This document shows, one piece after another, positions 1 to 7,435 of a DNA stretch of 14,729 bases. Position numbers and translations under genes: made by a program. The notes beneath the pieces are model-generated. The model was not told the origin of the DNA, ran no database searches, and worked only from the letters and a program-made list of their open reading frames with translations. Every line of letters begins with the position of its first letter. Position 1 is the stretch's first letter. Source of the DNA: GCA-2746235 sp049609225. Lineage in GTDB: Bacteria; Planctomycetota; UBA1135. The stretch is taken from the NCBI GenBank assembly GCA_049609225.1, contig JBMYYH010000080.1, positions 1-14,729 on the forward strand, in the 5' to 3' direction.

Positions 1-7
1 TCCAGGA

Positions 8-23
8 CTGTCCAAGCGGACAG
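8..23. repeat. Small perfect hairpin at left edge
   Basis: CTGTCC (8-13) and GGACAG (18-23) form a perfect 6-bp stem around the tetraloop AAGC. On the minus strand it comes directly after the T-run of the pepA terminator, so it would be a second hairpin in tandem. It has no T-run of its own in either direction. It may be a back-up 3'-end structure, or it may belong to the next gene to the left, which is outside the window. Confidence 0.4.
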
Positions 24-46
24 AAAATCCCACCTGCGTGGTGGGA
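24..46 (-). terminator. Intrinsic terminator after pepA
   Basis: On the minus strand a perfect 7-bp stem, TCCCACC (46-40) with GGTGGGA (34-28), closes a 5-base loop. It is followed at once by TTTT (27-24) and then CTGT. It starts 8 bases beyond the pepA stop codon. This is the expected form and place for a Rho-independent terminator ending the ssb-to-pepA series. Read from the + strand there is no T-run after the stem, so the terminator is one-directional. Confidence 0.8.
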
Positions 47-54
47 CGCGAAAC

Positions 55-1500
55 CTAGTCGCGTAACACCGCCAGCATGGTGCGAGCGATGACGCCGGTT
101 CCACCGTAACCGGTGTAGGAACGGCTTGGGCCATTCCATGCGGTCGCGGCGATATCCAGGTGGACCCAGGGCACATCGTCGACGAAGAAGGACAGGAAGC
201 AAGCACCTGCGATGGTGCCGGCGCCTTGACCGCCGTCGTAGATGTTCTGCAGGTCGGCGTACTTGCCGCGCGTGAGGTTGCGGTACTCCTCGTTGATCGG
301 CAGCTGCCAGATCGGCTCGCCGACACCAGCACCCAACTCCATGATCCGATCGATGGCCTTCTGGTCGGTACCGATCACGGCGCTGGTCAAGTGACCCAAA
401 GCGTGAATGGCGGCTCCAGTCAGGGTGGCCATGTCGTAGATGACATCCGGCTTGATCTTGCGCGCGGTGTAGGTGAGGCAATCGGCCAGTACCAGACGAC
501 CTTCCGCATCGGTGTTGTGCACCTCGATGGTCATCTTGTTCATCGCGGTGACGATGTCACCAGGACGCTGGGCGTGACCACCTGGCATGTTTTCCACACA
601 ACCGAGTACACCATGCACCTCATACGGGCATTCCGCGCCTTTCGACAAGGCGTGGAACACGCCGAGCACTGCAGCAGCGCCAGACATGTCGAACTTCATG
701 TCTTCCATCTTGCCGGAAGGCTTGAGGGAGATACCACCGGTGTCGAAGGTCAAACCCTTGCCGACCAGGGCAATCTTGCCCTTGGAACGACCTTTCGGCT
801 TGTAGACCATGTGCACCAGCTGCGCCTCGTTGTCGGAACCGACCGAAACGCCGAGCAGCGAACCCATGCCCATCTCTTCCATGCGCTTCTCACCGAGAAC
901 CTTGCAGCTCATCTTGGGCGAAGCATTGCACACCTTGCGGGCGCGCTTGGCGAAGTCCTTCGGGTTGAGGATGTTGGCGGGAAGGTTCTGCAGGTCGCGT
1001 GCGAACAGGTTCGCCATCGCACCATGCATGCCATGCTTCACGCCAGCGCGTGCGGCCTTGGAGACACCCGCACCACAGATCTGGATCTTCTTGACGTTGT
1101 CCTTGCGACGATCCTTCTTGCAGACGCCGTGGTCGTACGAAGCCATGCCCGCACCTTCTGCAGCAGCCTGAGCGAAGGCCGCATCTTTCGGCAGCAGCGA
1201 CAGGTCGACCGAAACCGTGGCCTTCTCCAACTTCTCGCCACGCTTGCGGGCGATGCCAGCAGCACTGCGGACGTCTTCCGCGGTGCAATCCTTGGCGCGC
1301 GGAAGACGCACCAGCAGCCAACGCTTGCCGGCTTCACCCCGCAGGATGAGAGTGGTGCCTTTTTCATCGGAGAAGTCGGCCTTCCAGGTGGTTGCGGAAG
1401 GCGCCTGCTCAGGCAGGCTCACCTTGGCACCTTTCGGCACCAGCAGGGCGTGAAGTTCGGTGCGGCTCGCGGCTGCACGCTCGGAAAGGATGGTACGCAT
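55..1500 (-). CDS. pepA: Leucyl aminopeptidase, M17 family
   Basis: A cytosolic metallo-aminopeptidase that removes N-terminal residues from peptides. The 481-residue length fits the M17 family. The C-terminal catalytic domain carries the family signature N-T-D-A-E-G-R at 329-335. Residues matching the two-metal site of E. coli PepA are all present: K248, D253, D271, D331 and E333, with catalytic K260 and R335. Their spacing equals that of E. coli K270, D275, K282, D293, D352, E354 and R356. The N-terminal domain (about 1-170) is divergent, as usual. The ATG at 1500 has no clear Shine-Dalgarno site and lies 36 bases after the ETF-QO gene. This is the last gene of its series, followed by an intrinsic terminator. 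Some PepA proteins also bind DNA; nothing here supports or excludes that. Confidence 0.95.
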   Translation of the reverse strand: MRTILSERAAASRTELHALLVPKGAKVSLPEQAPSATTWKADFSDEKGTTLILRGEAGKRWLLVRLPRAKDCTAEDVRSAAGIARKRGEKLEKATVSVDLSLLPKDAAFAQAAAEGAGMASYDHGVCKKDRRKDNVKKIQICGAGVSKAARAGVKHGMHGAMANLFARDLQNLPANILNPKDFAKRARKVCNASPKMSCKVLGEKRMEEMGMGSLLGVSVGSDNEAQLVHMVYKPKGRSKGKIALVGKGLTFDTGGISLKPSGKMEDMKFDMSGAAAVLGVFHALSKGAECPYEVHGVLGCVENMPGGHAQRPGDIVTAMNKMTIEVHNTDAEGRLVLADCLTYTARKIKPDVIYDMATLTGAAIHALGHLTSAVIGTDQKAIDRIMELGAGVGEPIWQLPINEEYRNLTRGKYADLQNIYDGGQGAGTIAGACFLSFFVDDVPWVHLDIAATAWNGPSRSYTGYGGTGVIARTMLAVLRD

Positions 1501-1536
1501 TTGTATTCGCGGGGAGATCAGATCGGAGGATCCGGG

Positions 1537-3168
1537 CTACATGCCGGAGTAGACGGGACCGCCCCCTTCAGGGACTTCCCAGTCGATGTTTTGGTAGGGA
1601 TCGGCGATATCGCAGGTCTTGCAATGGACGCAGTTCGAGGCGTTGATCATCAGATCGCCCTCTTCCCATTCGTAGACCGCAGCAGGACAGAAATGCTGGC
1701 AAGGATTGCCATATTCCTGGGTGCAACGATCGGTACAGATGTTCGTATCGAGCACCACCAAGTGGCAGGGCTGATCCTCTTCATGGACGGTACCGGAGTG
1801 GTAGACGTCGGTGAGCTTGTCGAAGGTAAGCTCATTATCGAAGGCAGGCTTGTCTTGGGTGACTTTGCCCTTTTCGTAAAGGTCGTGGTCGGCCGTCATC
1901 GGCTTCTTGCCACCGGGTAGTTTGCCACCGGTAAGCATGCCGAGGCCTGCGCCAAAGGAACCGGCGAAGAAGCCTTTCTGGAATCCTTGGCGGAAGTTGC
2001 GAACCTTATACAACTCTTCGTAGGCCCAGCTATCCCGAAACATCTGGTCGAAGACGGAGAGGTCCGAACCGCTGGCGGGACCTTCGGCCTGTTTGGTGAG
2101 GGCTTCGATGGCAGCATCGGCGCCGAGCATGCCAGATTTCACGGCCAGGTGGAGTCCCTTGAGGCGTGCGGCATTCATGTGGCCGGCACTATCACCCAGC
2201 ATCAAGAAGCCATCGCCCCAGCAACGTGGCATGGAGAAGAGACCACCTTCCGGAACGGTCTTGGCGCCATAACGCACCATCTTGCCGCCCTTCAAGAGAT
2301 CCTTGAGCAGTGGATGTGTTTTCCACTCCTGCATCTTGGCGTGGTAATCGAAGGCGGCATTGCCATGGTCCATGCCCATGACGAAACCGATCGAAAGCTT
2401 GTTGTCGGGAAGACCGTAGATCCAACCGCCACCATAGTGCGACTTTTCCAACGGCCAACCGCCGGTATGCAACACCGTGCCTTCGAGATCGTGTTCGACC
2501 TCCCAGATTTCCTTGACGCCCACACCCCAGATCTGCGGGTTGCTGTCGCGATCGAGTTTCTCATCCGCGATGAGATGTTTGGCAAGGCTGCCGCGTGTGC
2601 CTTCGGAGAGAACCGTCAGGCGGGCCATGATGTCCATGCCGGGCTGATAAGTGGACTTCTCGTTGCGCGCCTTATCGCGCCCTTGATCCACCGTGCGCAC
2701 ACCGATCACGGCGCCACGATCATCGCGCAGGACTTCGCTCGCAGCAAAGCCAGGATAGACCTCGATGCCAGCGGCTTCGGCCTTCTCGGCCATCCACTTC
2801 ACCATCAAGTTGGCGGAGGTGATCCAGTTGCCGTGGTTCTTGAACTGCGGCGGGCACAGTGCACCCTTGAAGGTCTTCTTGCCACCGGCACTCAACCAGT
2901 GCAGAGCATCATCGGTGACCTTGGATTGGATCGGGAATCCTTCTTCGGCAGCGTGCGGAAACAATTCCAGCATCGCGCGCGGATCCATCACGGCACCACT
3001 CAGTTGGTGATGGCCAATCTCCTCGGCCTTATCGAGCACCAAGATGCCCAGTTCTTCGCCCTTCGCTTCGGCTTTTCGTGCCAGTTGAATGGCGAAGGCA
3101 AGACCTGCCGGGCCTGCTCCGACCACGACGACATCGACTTCGAGGCTTTCTCGCTCCATGGTGGCCAT
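1537..3168 (-). CDS. Electron transfer flavoprotein-ubiquinone oxidoreductase
   Basis: A membrane-associated flavoprotein that takes electrons from ETF, reduced by acyl-CoA and other dehydrogenases, and passes them to quinone. The 543 residues start with a Rossmann FAD motif G-A-G-P-A-G at 17-22. A second FAD region lies around G325-D326 with M-N-A-A-R-L-K-G following (331-338). The C-terminal 4Fe-4S site has C494 (in F-C-P-A) and C513-x2-C516-x2-C519. The family's ending, P-E-G-G-G-P-V-Y-S-G-M, is intact. Three further cysteines, C478, C482 and C490, precede the site and are absent from the mitochondrial enzyme as I recall it. No etfA/etfB gene is in the window. The first ATG (3168) is used; an ATG three codons inside (3159) is also possible. 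The gene is 21 bases after the hydrolase gene. Confidence 0.95.
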   Translation of the reverse strand: MATMERESLEVDVVVVGAGPAGLAFAIQLARKAEAKGEELGILVLDKAEEIGHHQLSGAVMDPRAMLELFPHAAEEGFPIQSKVTDDALHWLSAGGKKTFKGALCPPQFKNHGNWITSANLMVKWMAEKAEAAGIEVYPGFAASEVLRDDRGAVIGVRTVDQGRDKARNEKSTYQPGMDIMARLTVLSEGTRGSLAKHLIADEKLDRDSNPQIWGVGVKEIWEVEHDLEGTVLHTGGWPLEKSHYGGGWIYGLPDNKLSIGFVMGMDHGNAAFDYHAKMQEWKTHPLLKDLLKGGKMVRYGAKTVPEGGLFSMPRCWGDGFLMLGDSAGHMNAARLKGLHLAVKSGMLGADAAIEALTKQAEGPASGSDLSVFDQMFRDSWAYEELYKVRNFRQGFQKGFFAGSFGAGLGMLTGGKLPGGKKPMTADHDLYEKGKVTQDKPAFDNELTFDKLTDVYHSGTVHEEDQPCHLVVLDTNICTDRCTQEYGNPCQHFCPAAVYEWEEGDLMINASNCVHCKTCDIADPYQNIDWEVPEGGGPVYSGM

Positions 3169-3189
3169 AGGTTAGCGTCGCCGGAGGCC

Positions 3190-3819
3190 TTACGCCCGTA
3201 CGTAGGGATTGGTGGCTGCTTCCTGGCCGATGGTGGTGGTCGGACCATGGCCACAATGGACGACGGTTTCCGGAGGCAGGGTGTAGAGCTGGGTGCGGAT
3301 GCTCTGATAGAGCTGCTCGGTGTTGCCTCCGGGGAGATCGGTACGCCCGATGCTGCCCTGGAACAAGACATCGCCGGCCACCGCCTGCTTTCCAATTGGG
3401 TCAAAGAAGACCACGTGGCCACGGGTATGTCCGGGGCAGAACAAGACCTCGAGCGACACATTGCCGATGACCATCGGTTCCCCCGCCACCAGGTCGAAAT
3501 CCACCTCGGGCACTTCGACCGGCGGGAAGCCATACATCATGGCCTGCTCCACCAATCCCTCGCGCAAGTAATCATCGCCACGGGGGAAGTGAAAGGGAAT
3601 CCCCAGCGCCTCCTTTAGCGCTGCAGTCCCACCGATGTGATCCAGGTGACCATGCGTGGCGATCACCTTTTCAATGGTGACGCCAAGGCGTTCCGCGGCT
3701 TGGATCACCGGACCGGCATCGCCGCAGTCGCAGACCGCTGCCTTCTTGGTTTCGGTGCAGACCAGCAAAGTGCAGTTCTGCATGAAGGGGGTCACCGGGA
3801 CTTCGTGGATCTCAAGCAT
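3190..3819 (-). CDS. MBL-fold hydrolase, YcbL / glyoxalase II-like
   Basis: A 209-residue metallo-beta-lactamase-fold hydrolase. Metal-site motifs are complete: T-H-G-H-L-D-H at 55-61, G-H-T-R-G-H at 130-135 with H131, D150 in A-G-D, and H191 in C-G-H-G-P. The stretch F-Q-G-S-I-G-R-T-D at 153-161 is typical of the YcbL/glyoxalase II branch. The protein lacks the extra C-terminal domain that gives classical glyoxalase II (GloB) its glutathione-thioester specificity and about 250 residues, so its substrate is uncertain; a thioester is plausible. I chose the ATG at 3819 over a longer frame opening at 3876 because it starts 2 bases after the moaE stop and gives the family's usual N-terminus. The longer frame would run deep into moaE. 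Translational coupling with moaE is likely. Confidence 0.88.
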   Translation of the reverse strand: MLEIHEVPVTPFMQNCTLLVCTETKKAAVCDCGDAGPVIQAAERLGVTIEKVIATHGHLDHIGGTAALKEALGIPFHFPRGDDYLREGLVEQAMMYGFPPVEVPEVDFDLVAGEPMVIGNVSLEVLFCPGHTRGHVVFFDPIGKQAVAGDVLFQGSIGRTDLPGGNTEQLYQSIRTQLYTLPPETVVHCGHGPTTTIGQEAATNPYVRA

Positions 3820-3821
3820 GT

Positions 3822-4265
3822 TCAGGAGCCTTGGCCTTTCCATTCGCTGCCATCGGTACAGACTTCCTTCTTCCACAACGGCACACGCGACTTCAGTTGA
3901 TCCATGATGCTGGCGCAGGCATCAAAAACCTGTTTCCGATGCGTCGCTGCGATCGCGACGGCGACCGAACACCCCTGAAGAGGGACGCGGCCATAGGAAT
4001 GCTCGATGGCGATGCGCAGGACGTCGAAGGAGGCGAAGGTCTCTTGGGCGATGCGCGCGAACTCCGCTTCGACCATCGCAGGATAGGCCTCGTAATCGAG
4101 ATGCAAGACCTCGCCGAGCCGCCCTTGCTTGCGCACGGTGCCATAGAACACCAAGGAGCAACCGGCATCTTCGCCAGCAACTTGCTGCAATGCCCAATCG
4201 CCTTCGACCGGACCCTCTACAAGACGCTGCGTGAAACGGGCGTCGGCATCAGGAGAGGTGGTCAT
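3822..4265 (-). CDS. moaE: Molybdopterin synthase catalytic subunit MoaE
   Basis: The large subunit of molybdopterin synthase, which adds two sulfurs (from the MoaD thiocarboxylate) to cyclic pyranopterin monophosphate to make molybdopterin. It has 147 residues from the ATG at 4265. Recognisable positions: G-T-V-R at 42-45 with R45, D-Y-E-A-Y at 57-61, H109-R110, K125 in Q-L-K, and W131-K132-K133-E134. K125 and K132 match E. coli MoaE K119 and K126 in spacing, and H109-R110 match H103-R104. The ATG lies 2 bases after the moaD stop; a TTG at 4271 would give a two-residue extension. Adjacent moaD and moaE give a complete synthase. The earlier pathway genes (moaA, moaC) are not in the window. 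Confidence 0.95.
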   Translation of the reverse strand: MTTSPDADARFTQRLVEGPVEGDWALQQVAGEDAGCSLVFYGTVRKQGRLGEVLHLDYEAYPAMVEAEFARIAQETFASFDVLRIAIEHSYGRVPLQGCSVAVAIAATHRKQVFDACASIMDQLKSRVPLWKKEVCTDGSEWKGQGS

Positions 4266-4267
4266 GC

Positions 4268-4510
4268 TCAACCGCCGGAAACGGGAGGCAAGAAAGCGAT
4301 CTCGGCGCCATCCGGCACGGTATCGGTTTCTTCTACGTAACGGGAGTTCATGGAGACGCGGTAAGTAGCCTCTTCCAAAGCAGGCAACTGTTGCGCCGCG
4401 GCCATCCGAATCGCGGCGATGGTGCAGCGCGAAGGAACTTCAAGCAACACTTCGGCACAGCCACAGCTTTCCGCCAGGCCCGCAAAGAGAAGGACGCGAT
4501 GTTGCGCCAT
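4268..4510 (-). CDS. moaD: Molybdopterin synthase sulfur carrier MoaD
   Basis: A ubiquitin-like sulfur carrier of 80 residues. It ends in the required Gly-Gly (79-80), where MoeB-type adenylation and thiocarboxylation occur before sulfur is handed to MoaE. Family features are the N-terminal strand V-L-L-F-A-G-L-A and the late segment D-G-A-E-I-A-F-L-P-P-V-S-G-G, where D-G-x-E-I-A-x-x-P-P-V-x-G-G is the family pattern. It starts 15 bases after ssb ends and stops 2 bases before the moaE ATG, so moaD and moaE are surely transcribed together, probably with ssb. ThiS shares the fold, but the neighbouring moaE settles the assignment. Confidence 0.94.
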   Translation of the reverse strand: MAQHRVLLFAGLAESCGCAEVLLEVPSRCTIAAIRMAAAQQLPALEEATYRVSMNSRYVEETDTVPDGAEIAFLPPVSGG

Positions 4511-4525
4511 GACGTGCAGAGTTCC

Positions 4526-5020
4526 TTAGAACGGGACGTCGTCTGGAAGGCCACCACCACCGAAGTCGGAGGGGCCTGGGAACTCAGGTGCCGTTTGTGG
4601 CTGCTGCTGCTGCTGTGGTGCATTGCCGCCATAGGACTGCTGTTGGCCACCACCGTAGTTGCCGCCGCCACCTTGGCCTTCTTCGCGCCCACCACCGACG
4701 AACTCCCAGTTGTCGACGATCACTTCCAGCTTGGAACGGTTCTGCTGGGTTTCCTTGTCTTGCCAGCGGCTCTGACGCAGCTTGCCTTCGATCAAAACCG
4801 AGCGACCCTTCTTGAGGTAACGCCCGAAAGCTTCGGCACGCTTGCCGAACACGACGATATCGATGAAGCTGGCTTCCTCTTTCCAACCACCGGCACCATC
4901 CGGCATCCGTTCGTTGACGGCGAGGCCGACTTTGGTGATGTAGGTACCGTTTTGGGCCTGACGGACCTCTGGGTCGCGGGTCAGGTTGCCCATGAGGACG
5001 ACGCGGTTGAAGGATGCCAT
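4526..5020 (-). CDS. ssb: Single-stranded DNA-binding protein
   Basis: The 164-residue SSB that coats single-stranded DNA during replication, repair and recombination. An OB-fold domain covers about residues 1-107, with the family opening N-R-V-V-L-M-G-N-L-T-R-D-P-E-V-R (5-20). A low-complexity Gly/Gln-rich linker (about 108-145) follows, its Gln runs encoded by CAG-type repeats. The acidic tip D-D-V-P-F is intact; this tip recruits partner proteins in characterised SSBs. The M-A-S-F-N-R-V start supports the ATG at 5020, although no Shine-Dalgarno site is obvious. It is the first gene of the minus-strand series that continues with moaD, 15 bases on. It diverges from the PilZ gene across 77 bases. 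Confidence 0.96.
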   Translation of the reverse strand: MASFNRVVLMGNLTRDPEVRQAQNGTYITKVGLAVNERMPDGAGGWKEEASFIDIVVFGKRAEAFGRYLKKGRSVLIEGKLRQSRWQDKETQQNRSKLEVIVDNWEFVGGGREEGQGGGGNYGGGQQQSYGGNAPQQQQQPQTAPEFPGPSDFGGGGLPDDVPF

Positions 5021-5097
5021 GATGCTGCGCTTTCGCTGATTCCATGCGGGATTCGGCCGGGGATGGCCCTTTCCCTACGTAGAGGTTATTGTAGGAC
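5021..5097. promoter_or_regulatory. Divergent ssb / PilZ intergenic region
   Basis: This 77-base space must hold the ssb start signals and possibly those of the PilZ gene. On the minus strand TACAAT (5093-5088) matches a sigma70 -10 box at five of six positions. No good -35 lies at the right spacing inside the PilZ start, so the promoter call is weak. An 8-base perfect palindrome, CTACGTAG (5075-5082), lies just downstream of that box in the ssb direction and could be an operator. It could equally be chance. Confidence 0.35.
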
Positions 5098-5472
5098 ATG
5101 CCCCAACACAACCCAGAAACCGGCGAACAGCGTATGTCGCAAGATCGAGAGAGGCGCCGCCACCCGCGGACCACGATTCAGGACCTTCCCATCGTCCTGG
5201 ATGGCGATACTCCTCTTCGTGTTCGCGACCTGTCGCAGTCAGGCGCCTGCTTCTTTTCGGAGACCCCGCTGCGCATGATGACGCACGTGCGGTTCTCCTT
5301 CGATTTCCCCCTGCCGACCGGGGACATCGCCAAGGCCGAAGGTGAGGGCGTCGTCGTGCGCTGTGAGCGCCTGTCGCCGGCCTTAGGCCACTACGAGGTT
5401 GCGTTGTTCTTCCAGGACCTTTACCCAGGGTCCGAACGCGCCATCCGGGACTTCCTCTCTGCCCAGGCTTAA
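5098..5472 (+). CDS. PilZ domain protein
   Basis: A small single-domain PilZ protein of 124 residues, probably a cytosolic receptor for cyclic di-GMP. Both parts of the ligand-binding signature are present: R-x3-R at R20-R24 and D-L-S-Q-S-G at 44-49 (pattern D/N-x-S-x-x-G). Beta-strand-like segments follow and the C-terminus is short, with no output domain attached, so any effect would come through a partner protein. The start is uncertain: ATG 5098 has AGAGG 11 bases upstream, while ATG 5134 would begin right before the R-rich motif and also gives a normal PilZ protein. It is the only + strand gene in the inner part of the window, divergent from ssb and abutting prmC tail to tail. Confidence 0.85.
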   Translation: MPQHNPETGEQRMSQDRERRRHPRTTIQDLPIVLDGDTPLRVRDLSQSGACFFSETPLRMMTHVRFSFDFPLPTGDIAKAEGEGVVVRCERLSPALGHYEVALFFQDLYPGSERAIRDFLSAQA

Positions 5473-6345
5473 TCAGGCAGGCAGCTGGAAGATCACCGCT
5501 CGTTCCACTCCCCCCAAATCCTTCCGCACCCCCACCAAGCGGAAGCCGAAGTCCTTCCCCTCCTGAGCCACGGCCGCCGCGCGGCCGGCACCGACTTCGA
5601 ACACCAGATGTCCGCCCGGTTTCAGGCTCGTGATGGCCTGCTGGATGATGGCCACATACGGTTCGAGCGCATCAGTGTTGGGCGTGAAGAGAGCTTGATG
5701 GGGCTCGAACTCCGCCACGCCTGGCCCGAGTTCTTCGCCATACACGATGTAGGGAGGGTTGCTCAGGACCAAGTCCAATGTCGCGCCTGCTGGAATCGGA
5801 TCCAACCAGGAACCTTGGAGAAGCGAACCCTGTTGTTGCAGGCCCAAGCTCTGACGATTGGCCTCAGCGACTTGCAGTGCTTCCGCACTGGAATCCACGC
5901 CAATGCCCTGCCAGGAAGGGCGTTCGGCAAGGAGGGTCCAAAGCAGGCAACCAGAACCGGTGCCGACATCCACCATGCAGCCACCTTCGTGGCCCTGCAT
6001 GACCTCCAAGCAGGCCTCAACGATGGATTCGCTATCGGCGCGGGGTACTAAAACGCGGGCGTCGACCTGAAACTCGCGGCCGTAGAAGCCAACGGTACCC
6101 TCCAAGTAGGCCAAAGGCTCTCCGGCGAGATAACGCTGCAGCCAATCTTCAAAACGCGCAACCTGATCCGGCGCCACGACTGCCTGTGGATCACGCAGCA
6201 GATCGAGCCGCTGCAGACCCAGGCACCGAGCCAGCAAGGTTTGACTCTCCCAGTTTGGGTCTGGGAGATCCGCTTCCTGGAATTGACGAAGGGCCGCGCC
6301 GAGCAGATCCTGCCGACGCGACCCTTCGTGGGAAGAAGAACTCAC
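5473..6345 (-). CDS. prmC: Release factor glutamine methyltransferase PrmC
   Basis: A SAM-dependent enzyme that methylates the Gln of the GGQ motif in peptide-chain release factors, which speeds translation termination. The 290 residues match the family: helical N-terminal domain with G-E-P-L-A-Y-L-E-G (75-83), V-L-V-P-R-A-D-S-E (98-106), SAM-binding D-V-G-T-G-S-G (126-132) and substrate-binding N-P-P-Y (196-199). The start codon is GTG at 6345; its GTGA overlaps the TGA stop of the upstream membrane-protein gene by 4 bases, pointing to translational coupling. Its substrate RF1 is encoded by prfA in the same series, one gene upstream. Its stop codon directly abuts that of the convergent PilZ gene. 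Confidence 0.95.
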   Translation of the reverse strand: MSSSSHEGSRRQDLLGAALRQFQEADLPDPNWESQTLLARCLGLQRLDLLRDPQAVVAPDQVARFEDWLQRYLAGEPLAYLEGTVGFYGREFQVDARVLVPRADSESIVEACLEVMQGHEGGCMVDVGTGSGCLLWTLLAERPSWQGIGVDSSAEALQVAEANRQSLGLQQQGSLLQGSWLDPIPAGATLDLVLSNPPYIVYGEELGPGVAEFEPHQALFTPNTDALEPYVAIIQQAITSLKPGGHLVFEVGAGRAAAVAQEGKDFGFRLVGVRKDLGGVERAVIFQLPA

Positions 6346-7397
6346 TTCTTGGCGGCCTTCTTATCCTTCTCTTTGCCTTTGTCCTTGTTGTCGGACTTGG
6401 CATCGGCCTTCTTGTCCTCGGCCTTGGCAGGCTCATCACCCCGACGTGCGGCGCGGGCAGCCTTGCGGGAAGCGATCTCGTCTTCCTTCTTCTTCTTGTT
6501 CACAGCCATGCCCTTCTTGGCGCCTTGCACCAACTCGAAGGCGGCGAGGCTACCACCAAAGAGGCACATCAGTGGACCAAGGATGAACAGAACATTCATG
6601 TCATCGGTTGCAGGCCATGGATCGCCGTAACCCGCAATCGTGTCGCTGGCGAAGACGTTCACCACACCGAAGAGACCGAGCAGGACGGCTTCCATCGGAG
6701 CAAGGAACAGGACCATACCGAGGCTGCCAGTCACAGCAGGCATTTGCCAGGACTTGAACATGCCGACCCAAGAGGCCCACAGACCAAGCAGGCAGAATAG
6801 GAAGGTGATGCCACCGAGATAGGTGCCGACACCCGTTGCACCGCCACCATCAGCCCAAGCCATCGGCAGGCTGAAGAGCACCAGCAGATAAGCCAACAGG
6901 GACTTCGAGAACTGGTTGTCTACAGCGACTTCCGGGCCCGCAGGAGGCAGCTTGCTATCGGCCTTCTTGGCCATCCCAGGACCTGCGATGGAGAGCACAC
7001 CACCGAAGATCGCGAAGATCGCGCCGAGCATGCCGCCGTCTTCTCCTAAACCAAGGCTGACGCCACCCGCTGCGATGGCGAGGACGGCACCAAAAGGCTT
7101 CAGAGGAGTGCTGGTCATCTGGGTGCGGCCCATGCCTGCACTCAGCAACTGCCAGATCACCACCGAGGCGGCCAGAGCTGGAACCACCGCGTATTCAGCG
7201 GCGCCATAAGGCATCACCAGACCCGCGAGGGCGACGAGGAGACCGATACTGCCATTGGCGACGCTCTTACGCAGAGGTCCATTGGCGGCCATCGGGCGAG
7301 GTGCTGCAGGGGCCGACGCTGCCGGGGCAGCGGGCGCCTCTTCCAGCACCTCAAAATCGGTGCCCAGCGGCTGGATGTCGTTTTCCTTGTTCTTCAT
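6342..7397 (-). CDS. Multi-spanning membrane protein with charged tail, unknown function
   Basis: I do not recognise a family. From the ATG at 7397 the protein has 351 residues. Its N-terminal part is Ala/Pro-rich and soluble (about 1-45). About eight hydrophobic segments follow, at roughly 50-66, 70-86, 100-117, 121-139, 166-182, 190-214, 220-249 and 267-288. The tail (about 292-351) is very rich in Lys, Glu, Asp and Ala and probably cytoplasmic. No catalytic motif is evident. Another possible start is GTG at 7439, whose GTGA would overlap the prfA stop by 4 bases; neither start has a good Shine-Dalgarno site. The gene separates prfA from prmC, which often adjoin, and overlaps prmC by 4 bases. 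It might be a structural or transport protein; function cannot be inferred. Confidence 0.8.
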   Translation of the reverse strand: MKNKENDIQPLGTDFEVLEEAPAAPAASAPAAPRPMAANGPLRKSVANGSIGLLVALAGLVMPYGAAEYAVVPALAASVVIWQLLSAGMGRTQMTSTPLKPFGAVLAIAAGGVSLGLGEDGGMLGAIFAIFGGVLSIAGPGMAKKADSKLPPAGPEVAVDNQFSKSLLAYLLVLFSLPMAWADGGGATGVGTYLGGITFLFCLLGLWASWVGMFKSWQMPAVTGSLGMVLFLAPMEAVLLGLFGVVNVFASDTIAGYGDPWPATDDMNVLFILGPLMCLFGGSLAAFELVQGAKKGMAVNKKKKEDEIASRKAARAARRGDEPAKAEDKKADAKSDNKDKGKEKDKKAAKK

Positions 7398-7435
7398 CGG
7401 GACGTTTAGGGCGAACGGTCCGGAGACCGATGGGT

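Noticed and set aside
160..1920. 586-codon open frame on the + strand across pepA and the end of ETF-QO
   Set aside because: It lies opposite two well-supported genes with intact motifs. Its product is rich in His, Gly and Val without any recognisable domain, as expected from an antisense frame of GC-rich coding DNA.
1987..3618. 543-codon open frame on the + strand opposite ETF-QO and the MBL hydrolase
   Set aside because: No domain is recognisable and it spans the ends of two conserved minus-strand genes; it is an antisense shadow.
4590..4640. Run of GCT/CTG triplets looking like a microsatellite
   Set aside because: It encodes the Gln/Gly-rich linker of SSB, which is normal for the family, so it is not an independent repeat element.
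4584..5174. 196-codon minus-strand frame over ssb that would extend across the PilZ start
   Set aside because: Wrong frame relative to the intact SSB; the product is Arg/Trp-rich and shows no domain.
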